This document shows positions 58,100-64,000 of a DNA stretch of 64,000 nt, one piece after another. This stretch comes from Methanosarcina flavescens (GTDB taxonomy: Archaea > Halobacteriota > Methanosarcinia > Methanosarcinales > Methanosarcinaceae): assembly GCF_001304615.2 (NCBI RefSeq), contig NZ_CP032683.1:1240001-1304000 (forward strand). Reading direction: 5' to 3'. The notes below the pieces were generated by a model that ran no database searches, had not been told where the DNA came from, and worked only from the letters and a program-made list of their open reading frames with translations. Position 1 is the first letter of the stretch, and the number at the start of each line of letters is the position of its first letter. The position numbers and the translations under genes were made by a program.

Positions 58100-58492
58100 A
58101 TGGATAAAACCGATAACATCAGAACGAAACATATTGAAGCAAATCTTGAACATTTCAACCCCATTCCAGACAAGGTTTCCGATACAAGTGTGGGTTTTCC
58201 AGAAGAAGTCAGAGACTATCGTTACAGTTCGACAGATTACAGAAATATCTGGGAGTATTTAGAATTATTGTTCTCTATGCTGGTAGATTCCTTTAAAGGA
58301 AAATATCCGCTCCCAAAGAGAACCGCAATAGTGTTAACACTCACATTTCTGTATCTTATAAATCCAGTTGACATCGTTCTGGATATTGTTCCTGTAATTG
58401 GATTTGTGGATGATGTCGCTGTGCTCGCTTTTGCATCCAGACTTATTAAAGGTGACCTGGAAAATTATAGAGCCTGGAAAATGAGTCACTGA
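58100..58492 (+). CDS. DUF1232 (YkvA-like) membrane protein
   Basis: 130 residues. The last 70 form the DUF1232 pattern: a helix, then LPKRTAIVLTLTFLYLINPVDIVLDIVPVIGFVDDVAVLAFASRLI, with the conserved NPVD-x2-LD-x2-P-x2-GF-x-DD. One membrane span. GGAGG lies 7 nt before the ATG. Function of the family is unknown. Confidence 0.85.
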   Translation: MDKTDNIRTKHIEANLEHFNPIPDKVSDTSVGFPEEVRDYRYSSTDYRNIWEYLELLFSMLVDSFKGKYPLPKRTAIVLTLTFLYLINPVDIVLDIVPVIGFVDDVAVLAFASRLIKGDLENYRAWKMSH

Positions 58493-58660
58493 TAGCCACT
58501 TATTTAACCTGTAACCTCAATTCGCCTGACCATTCTTGCTCCATCATGACCGTAAAAATCAAACTCCTGCCTTATTTTTACCGGAACAGCAATCTTCTCC
58601 TGCTTACATTACATTGAAAGTTTTTTTCTATTCTTAAAACTATAAAGAGAGGAGACATAT

Positions 58661-59173
58661 TTAAGTTATTCCTGCTAACTCCGATGCATTCATAAGATGA
58701 CCTGTACCGGAATTCCTAAATGTTCTGGCTTTTTGAAAATTTTCAATCCCTCCAGTCCCATTTTTCGCTTCATTTGCTCCCTGCAACAAAAACTGACCTG
58801 CAGAGTTATAGTCCTGAAGAGCCGCTCTCCATTCTTTCTGTGCATCCTGGAGTTTGAGAGATACTGTATACTGGTCATTCTCCTGAATAGCAATCTGAGT
58901 ATCATTTACTATATTCTGTGCATATATCGCGAGCATAATATAATCAGAATTGTTTGCAGCATCAGATACGCCTTCCAGATCGGCTTTAAGTATCTTCAAA
59001 TGCTTCTGGACGTTAGCTCCCCATGTAATATCCTGGTAGGCTGACTTAAGGGGATTCTGCGATGAATCTTGTTGAGCCTGAGAGGCATTTCCATCGTTTT
59101 GTGATCCGGCAAAAACTCCGATAACGAGTGCAAATAGTAAAACAAAAAATGTGAAGTAGATGTATTTTTTCAT
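58661..59173 (-). CDS. Secreted helical protein with signal peptide
   Basis: 170 residues from the ATG at 59173 (GGGG 8 nt upstream; GTG 59179 in frame). Signal peptide YFTFFVLLFALVIGVFAGS, a Gln/Ser/Asn linker, then a four-helix-bundle-like region (KHLKILKADLEGVSDAANNSDYIMLAIYAQNIVNDTQ and so on). Resembles small periplasmic helical proteins of Methanosarcina; no named family. Stands alone. Confidence 0.7.
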   Translation of the reverse strand: MKKYIYFTFFVLLFALVIGVFAGSQNDGNASQAQQDSSQNPLKSAYQDITWGANVQKHLKILKADLEGVSDAANNSDYIMLAIYAQNIVNDTQIAIQENDQYTVSLKLQDAQKEWRAALQDYNSAGQFLLQGANEAKNGTGGIENFQKARTFRNSGTGHLMNASELAGIT

Positions 59174-59420
59174 ATACACGCCCCTAAACTTCCTTTCTGA
59201 CTATAGAAATTTAGAGGGGGTGTATTATAAGATTTCCGTGATAGATTCTATATAAATAGGGAAAAATCGTTTAAGAAAGAGTGTATATTGTGAGTTCTAA
59301 ATCAGAAATAAGCTTTTATTGAACACTTTTTTATTATATCCATCCCAGCCTCCTCGAATAGTCAGACAAAGAAACTAACGTGATAGTACCTGAGAGAAAC
59401 AGATCTAGAAAAAGAGCATG

Positions 59421-59428
59421 TATAAATA
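59421..59428 (+). promoter_or_regulatory. Putative TATA box of the toxin-antitoxin pair
   Basis: TATAAATA centred about 27 bp before the antitoxin ATG at 59451, without a ribosome site between, suggesting a leaderless transcript. Confidence 0.5.
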
Positions 59429-59450
59429 ATATCCACAGCAATTTTCTATT

Positions 59451-59654
59451 ATGGCTCAGGCGGATTTTGAAGAAAGAATATTCAAGGAACTAGATATTAT
59501 TAAAAAACAACTTATCGAAATAAGAGAGAACATGATAGATATAGACTGTGTACTTACCGATGAAGAAAGAGACCTTGTAGACAAAAGTTATGAGCACAAA
59601 AAAGAAGGAAAATTGATACCTATCTCGGAAGTAAAGAAAGAACTGGGACTCTAA
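59451..59654 (+). CDS. RelB-like antitoxin
   Basis: 67 residues: a long N-terminal helix (DFEERIFKELDIIKKQLIEIRENM) and a C-terminal segment with acidic and basic patches ending SEVKKELGL, the pattern of archaeal RelB-type antitoxins that wrap the toxin with their tail. Its TAA is immediately followed by the toxin ATG, the classic antitoxin-first order. It should repress its own promoter. Confidence 0.75.
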   Translation: MAQADFEERIFKELDIIKKQLIEIRENMIDIDCVLTDEERDLVDKSYEHKKEGKLIPISEVKKELGL

Positions 59655-59918
59655 ATGTTTGAAATTCTCTTTGAGAAAGCTGCGTTCAAGTTTCTTAGCA
59701 AGCTCGATACAAGCAACAGGCAACGGATATTCGAAGCTATCGAAAAACTCTCAGAAGATCCGATACCCCATGATGCCAAGAAAATCTACGGAACCCGAGA
59801 AAAGCTTTTTAGAATAAGAGTTGGGAATTTTAGAATTCTTTATCGGATCGAATATGAAGAAATTATCATAATCATCGTCAATATCGATTCGAGAAAGCGC
59901 ATATATCGAGAGTTCTAA
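59655..59918 (+). CDS. RelE/ParE-superfamily toxin
   Basis: 87 residues. FEILFEKAAFKFLSKLDTSNRQRIFEAIEKL opens the fold; the core GTREKLFRIRVGNFRILYRIEYEEIIIIIVNI and RKRIYREF end are RelE hallmarks, with basic residues Arg and Lys and the Tyr expected in the RNA-cleaving site. RelE cleaves mRNA in the ribosomal A site. It starts directly after the antitoxin stop. Confidence 0.85.
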   Translation: MFEILFEKAAFKFLSKLDTSNRQRIFEAIEKLSEDPIPHDAKKIYGTREKLFRIRVGNFRILYRIEYEEIIIIIVNIDSRKRIYREF

Positions 59919-59974
59919 AACTAAAACTAACCGATTTTAAATCACTTTTTTATTATATTTCCTCCCAAGTACCA

Positions 59975-60181
59975 TCAAAATCTTCCAATTGCGCCGCCCG
60001 TAACATCTTCAAGTTCCTCAGCTTCAAGACAGACCTGTATAGCTTCTCTTACACGTTCCATAGCCTGCTCAACTGTCTTTCCCTGAGTGTAACAACCCGG
60101 TATGTCAGGAACTTTTGCAATATATATCCCATCTTCATCTTGCTCGATCAGAACCGTATAGTTCAAGCTCTTGCCTTCCAT
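59975..60181 (-). CDS. HicB-family protein (orphan antitoxin)
   Basis: 68 residues from the ATG at 60181 (GGTAAAG directly upstream). LNYTVLIEQDEDGIYIAKVPDIPGCYTQGKTVEQAMERVREAIQVCLEAEE is a textbook UPF0150/HicB partial RNase H-like fold. No HicA toxin gene is found on either side. Orphan HicB copies are common in methanogens. It is convergent with the RelE gene. Confidence 0.85.
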   Translation of the reverse strand: MEGKSLNYTVLIEQDEDGIYIAKVPDIPGCYTQGKTVEQAMERVREAIQVCLEAEELEDVTGGAIGRF

Positions 60182-60222
60182 CTTTACCAGAATAACATTT
60201 AATCTGTGAGTATTTAAAGTTG

Positions 60223-60318
60223 TTACAGCCAAAATTGAAGACTTTTGATTGTTCCTTCTTTTTCAAGGAATGAAGAAATTTTTTCGAACAATTCTTTGTG
60301 CCGGGCAGCGTTTTCCAT
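60223..60318 (-). CDS. Possible 31-residue peptide or gene fragment upstream of HicB
   Basis: ATG at 60318 to TAA at 60223. The sequence ENAARHKELFEKISSFLEKE forms one clean amphipathic helix, like the first helix of minimal nucleotidyltransferase or related toxin-antitoxin proteins, then stops. It lies 41 bp upstream of hicB on the same strand. Probably a remnant; uncertain. Confidence 0.25.
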   Translation of the reverse strand: MENAARHKELFEKISSFLEKEGTIKSLQFWL

Positions 60319-60559
60319 GTCAGTATATTTTGTTTGTGATCATTTAAAGGTATGCTGGAGTAAAGTGACGACAAAAGAGGGAGAAAACAGATTTAGTAAA
60401 TTAGAAATTTCGGAGCGATATTACCTTTTTATTATATTTCCGCCCTAGCCCCTCAAATCCTTCGATTGAAAATCAAAATGTTGCGCCTCTAATTTAAAAT
60501 TTAGTTGGATTTTAAGAAAAAATGCATTTTTTAAAAAAATGAAGATACTGAAAAATATG

Positions 60560-63500
60560 TTATAGAATTACTCTTTTGTTTTCTATTCTTTTTAGAATTA
60601 TCTCATGCATTAATGGATTCTCCTTTAACTTATCTATTCCTAACCTAGCCCCTTCTATTACAAACTCATTTGGATATTCGAATCTTTGTAGCAATAGATC
60701 TATTTTGTCAATGTCTCCACTGTCAGTCCATTTAATAGGTGAAAATTCGAGATCGCCCATTAAAAAATCGACAAAATTAACACTCGCATTAGTTATTTTT
60801 TCCATAGTCTTAAGTTCTTCAAAAATGGAAAAAAATTCTATTGAACGAGGAATGGGAACAAAAAAATTTTCTTTTCTTCCTAAAATATTAAAAGATCTCT
60901 TTATGCTTTCACTGTAAAATTCCATATATCTTTCAGGATAATACTTTTTTACAAAGTTACATTTTTCAATAAATTTTTCTCTGTCAGTTGTGTAAGTAAA
61001 CCAATAGTTTTCTGCTTGAGCTAAACAAACATATTCAAAAGCCATACTACTATCGAATTCATATGTTAAAGGGAAGAGAATATCCAATACTCGATACGAG
61101 AGATTTTTTAATCCACGTTCACTTATATATTGGACAAGTACTTGGTAGATTTTACTCTTATCATAGTTTTGCTCATCTAACCACAAAGTAACGCAATCTG
61201 CTAAAATTGTATCCTTTTCCCAATCAGACTCAAGAGAGTCTAGATATTTAAAAGCCATATTGCTTTCGAATTCATATATTAAAGGGAAAAGAACATCTAA
61301 AACTCTATACGAGACACCTTTTATTCCATGCTCATCTATGTATCTGACAAATGTTCTATAAATCTTATTATTATCATACTTTTGCTCATCTAACCAATGT
61401 TTAAAACAATTTACTAAAAAATTATCTTTCTCCCAATCAGACTTAAGAGAGTTAACAAGTTCAACAAATGTATCAGGTTCTATCTCCGAGTAATCATGTG
61501 CTTGAGATTCCGAATAAATATTTGAAGGTTCATTTTTAGGATACTCTATCTTTCCTATAGAAATTTCAACAATTTCTAACACTCTTTTAACGTCAGTATT
61601 CTCTTCTGCCATAGACCTAAGTTCATCTAAAGAGTATTCATCTAAAGCCGTAAAAGCAAGTGCAAGATCTTCATCTTGATCAAAATTTAATGATCGAAGA
61701 ATATACCTAAAAAGATAAGAGGCTAAAAACCAATTTTCCTTCTCTACAATACAGAAATAATATTTATAAAGTAGTCTAGGATCATGCTCCCACAAAATTT
61801 CTGCATAATCTATAGGAAAATAACGTGTATGATCTTGATCTGTATATTCGTTTATATGTTCAATAGCTGGAGATATTCTTTGAATCCAATTTTCTATACT
61901 CAGAGATCCAGCTTTTTGACATAGTTTAATCGAATCTAGGACTCTATCGAGATACATATCTTTATGGTAATGGTACCCCAATAAGTTAATTGCAGCTGAT
62001 TTTAAAAAGTAATCTTGGTTTTCCTTATCCTTATGAATACCTGCAAGTTTTGCCAAATCAGAATAATGATCTGCCCTTTCTGAGAAATTTACTATTGTTT
62101 GTTTCCAGCGGTTTTTTTCATCGGAAACAAACTTAGTATATACTTCATTTGAAATTACTGGCTTATTGAAACTCAACAAGAATTGGAGTAAATCACTTTC
62201 ATTATAGTAATTCCTTTCAAAAATTACATTATTCAGTTCAATATCGTCAAATAGAAAAGAGAAACCTAATTTGCATTTATAGATATAAATAACTTTTAAA
62301 CAGTTGGACAGAGCTATTCGCAAGCACTCTTGAAGTTCATAAAGATCCCTATTATGAGGATAACTTAGTGAACCGACTTTAGCGATGTTTTCAAATAAAC
62401 AGATAAAGCTTGGATTTCGATGATCTACGATATTTTTTGAAATTTCTAAAGAAGATGCGAAAATCTGTGACATTATCTCTAAAGGCCATCTTTTTTGAAT
62501 GTCTTGAGTCCAGTATTTAATGTCCAGATCTTCGTTTAATATTCCATAGATTAATCCTAAAATAAAATTATTAGAAAAGATCTTTGATCTTTCAATTCTC
62601 TTTCCAGTCTCTAGCATTGGAACCTTATAAGGAAATTCTTCATAGGTAGGAAGAGGCGGAATATAACTGATTCTTTTACCGTTTAATAACAAGTATAGTA
62701 AACATAGGTTATCTAAATCCTCATGTTTAATACTATACACTATTTCTAAAAATTGCTGTCTATTTAGTTCAAGATCATTTTCTACACATTTATCCAAAAT
62801 CTCCTGTCTATCTGCATTTTCAGTGGCGAGTTCAATTAATTCTTCTATTTTTAAAATTTGATCGGTCTTCAGTAAAGAACTTACATATATTCCAAAAAGT
62901 TCTGCTGACCAGCCAGAGTCAGAAAATTGCTTAATATAGGAATAAATTCTTTTCACATCGTGCTTGCGGTCAAGAGAAACAGTTTTGATTGTAGAAACAG
63001 CTAGCTGAGGGATTTCAGCATTCATGTTTTCTTTATTTAGAACTTTCAAATTACTATGGAATTCAGCGAGTTTATCTATCGACACAGAAATTAAATCGAA
63101 GTTTCCCTGTTTCTCAGACATCTCGGCAATCAATTGAATGTGCTTAGACGGTGAAGAAATGAAATCCATGTCTGTATCTCTATTTTGAGACCTAAACACC
63201 CTTTCCCAAGAAAGTTTATTAACATCAATATATGACAAATCTGGATTTCTTCTTTTAAATGACTCTTGCCAAATTTTGGAACTTTGGATTTCACGAAATC
63301 TGAAAGAGTCTACATAATATTCCATTAGAGTTCCTAATTCAAAAGCCTTATCAAATAAGTTATTTTCAAAAGCAGCCTTGACGGCTAATGAAAGTTGAGA
63401 AATAATTTTTTCACAACATCTTGGATAACATATAGCTTCAATAAGCCACTCCCTGTCAATTCCAAGAAGTTCTTTAGGATCACCGAGTTCATAAGCAAGT

Positions 63501-64000
63501 TTTTTCAGTTCAGCCCATTTTAAATCTTCATAGTCGGATTCTACTAGCCATTTCCGTATTGCCTTCTTTAAAAATAACTTCTGTTGTTCAAATTCAGGCT
63601 GACTTAACACAAAAAGTTCAAAGCTACTGTGATATATAGATAAGATTCTTTTATTTTTAAATAATAAATGTGATATGGAATTGTAATCGCTGGTTATTCC
63701 AAAAGGAGAACTCGTGATTGAAGATAGTAACTCAAAAAGTTCCTTTTCGTGAAAACTAAACTCTACACTCGAAATAACTAGAGCTATTGTTTTACTCACT
63801 TCTGGGAGTTGCTTCCATAAAGTAGTGTAGTATTTTTCAATATCCTTCTCATAAGGAATGATATTTTCACAATCATAAACTGTAACAAATCCGTTTTCAC
63901 AATTTGTTTTCAATTGATAAAGGGTATATCTAAGGTGTAGTGGATTTCCTTCAGTTAATTCATAGATTCTTTCTGAAAGTGATTTAATATGAAGTTCGTG
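60560..64000 (-). CDS. STAND-type NTPase with C-terminal helical repeats (5' end outside window)
   Basis: Open from base 64000 down to the stop at 60560: 1146 residues, no start seen. The first visible stretch, SERIYELTEGNPLHLRYTLYQL, is the GNPL segment that follows the ATPase core of STAND NTPases (NB-ARC/NACHT-like), so Walker motifs must lie beyond the window. The rest is alpha-helical, like TPR/HEAT sensor regions, and contains a 71-residue tandem repeat (LKSDWEKD to KYLDS, then LESDWEKD again). Strong AT bias compared with the window. Antiviral Avs-type and regulatory STAND proteins share this layout; the role here is inference. Confidence 0.75.
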   Translation of the reverse strand, partial: HELHIKSLSERIYELTEGNPLHLRYTLYQLKTNCENGFVTVYDCENIIPYEKDIEKYYTTLWKQLPEVSKTIALVISSVEFSFHEKELFELLSSITSSPFGITSDYNSISHLLFKNKRILSIYHSSFELFVLSQPEFEQQKLFLKKAIRKWLVESDYEDLKWAELKKLAYELGDPKELLGIDREWLIEAICYPRCCEKIISQLSLAVKAAFENNLFDKAFELGTLMEYYVDSFRFREIQSSKIWQESFKRRNPDLSYIDVNKLSWERVFRSQNRDTDMDFISSPSKHIQLIAEMSEKQGNFDLISVSIDKLAEFHSNLKVLNKENMNAEIPQLAVSTIKTVSLDRKHDVKRIYSYIKQFSDSGWSAELFGIYVSSLLKTDQILKIEELIELATENADRQEILDKCVENDLELNRQQFLEIVYSIKHEDLDNLCLLYLLLNGKRISYIPPLPTYEEFPYKVPMLETGKRIERSKIFSNNFILGLIYGILNEDLDIKYWTQDIQKRWPLEIMSQIFASSLEISKNIVDHRNPSFICLFENIAKVGSLSYPHNRDLYELQECLRIALSNCLKVIYIYKCKLGFSFLFDDIELNNVIFERNYYNESDLLQFLLSFNKPVISNEVYTKFVSDEKNRWKQTIVNFSERADHYSDLAKLAGIHKDKENQDYFLKSAAINLLGYHYHKDMYLDRVLDSIKLCQKAGSLSIENWIQRISPAIEHINEYTDQDHTRYFPIDYAEILWEHDPRLLYKYYFCIVEKENWFLASYLFRYILRSLNFDQDEDLALAFTALDEYSLDELRSMAEENTDVKRVLEIVEISIGKIEYPKNEPSNIYSESQAHDYSEIEPDTFVELVNSLKSDWEKDNFLVNCFKHWLDEQKYDNNKIYRTFVRYIDEHGIKGVSYRVLDVLFPLIYEFESNMAFKYLDSLESDWEKDTILADCVTLWLDEQNYDKSKIYQVLVQYISERGLKNLSYRVLDILFPLTYEFDSSMAFEYVCLAQAENYWFTYTTDREKFIEKCNFVKKYYPERYMEFYSESIKRSFNILGRKENFFVPIPRSIEFFSIFEELKTMEKITNASVNFVDFLMGDLEFSPIKWTDSGDIDKIDLLLQRFEYPNEFVIEGARLGIDKLKENPLMHEIILKRIENKRVIL

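Larger units (their letters stand above)
59325..60453. repeat. Three spaced copies of a T-rich/CCC motif around toxin-antitoxin genes
   Basis: ACTTTTTTATTATAT followed by four bases and CCCA occurs at 59325, 59944 and, as CCTTTTTATTATAT, 60423, all on the plus strand and each about 24-30 bp long. The copies lie before the RelBE-like pair, between it and the HicB gene, and beyond the HicB gene. They may be recombination scars of a cassette-like arrangement, or terminators. Confidence 0.55.

Overview
The window is chromosomal DNA from a methanogenic archaeon of the genus Methanosarcina. The clearest sign is a trimethylamine/dimethylamine methyltransferase cluster (9.8-17.7 kb, minus strand). 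Its three methyltransferase genes, mttB and two copies of mtbB, each carry one in-frame amber codon at the position known to encode pyrrolysine (codon 334 in mttB, 356 in mtbB). Archaeal class I LysRS, a Methanosarcina-type CobZ/CobD cobalamin set, CetZ, DGGGP synthase, archaeal MAT, HARP and PGF-pre-PGF surface protein features agree. Short GGTG/GGAG ribosome sites and several apparently leaderless promoters are also archaeal. I cannot fix the species without a search.

Layout. 0-7.5 kb: end of hisF, a MazG-like pyrophosphohydrolase, a small beta-sandwich-like protein, a U32 (RlhA-like) protein, a nucleotide N-hydrolase, a BofA-like membrane protein, then lysS with a methyltransferase. A multi-hairpin repeat lies directly upstream of lysS. 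8.4-9 kb: a PepSY lipoprotein. 9.8-17.7 kb: mtbC-mtbB, then mttB-mttC-mttP-two small genes-second mtbB. 18.6-25.4 kb: a hypothetical gene, then a minus-strand run cobD-cbiB-cobZ-cobS-cobY-sufC-sufB that joins assembly of the cobamide lower ligand to Fe-S cluster assembly. Both products are needed by corrinoid-dependent methanogenesis. 26-30 kb: hisS, rubrerythrin-like protein, a broken HicB-like gene and an SDR enzyme in AT-rich DNA. 30.3-33.5 kb: four pilin-like/secreted genes. 34.3 kb: rps15 with a structured leader.

35-38 kb: a metal-chelate ABC importer. 38.5-41 kb: CetZ tubulin-like GTPase and a secreted repeat-domain protein. 41.4-44.7 kb: nadC, aspartate dehydrogenase and nadA, a full de novo NAD set. 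44.8-46.3 kb: a surface protein built on a 15-bp minisatellite. 46.85 kb: a second copy of the hairpin element, upstream of ubiA (DGGGP synthase). 48-54 kb: AdoMet synthetase, HARP RNase P, a highly structured RNA-like leader in front of a zinc-ribbon gene, a thioredoxin, a deoxyhypusine-synthase-like enzyme and pyrF.

54-64 kb is accessory: a decayed IS transposase, an MDR oxidoreductase, small secreted proteins, a GNAT enzyme, a RelBE-type toxin-antitoxin pair, an orphan HicB, and the 3' part of a very AT-rich STAND-type NTPase with C-terminal helical repeats that runs off the window. This end looks like a defence island.

Most interesting for follow-up: the 50.6-50.96 kb structured leader (possible intron-derived or riboswitch-like RNA); the two-locus hairpin element, placed in the same orientation before lysS and ubiA; the amber-containing stem-loops in both mtbB copies; the two small uncharacterised genes inside the methylamine operon; and the STAND/toxin-antitoxin end.
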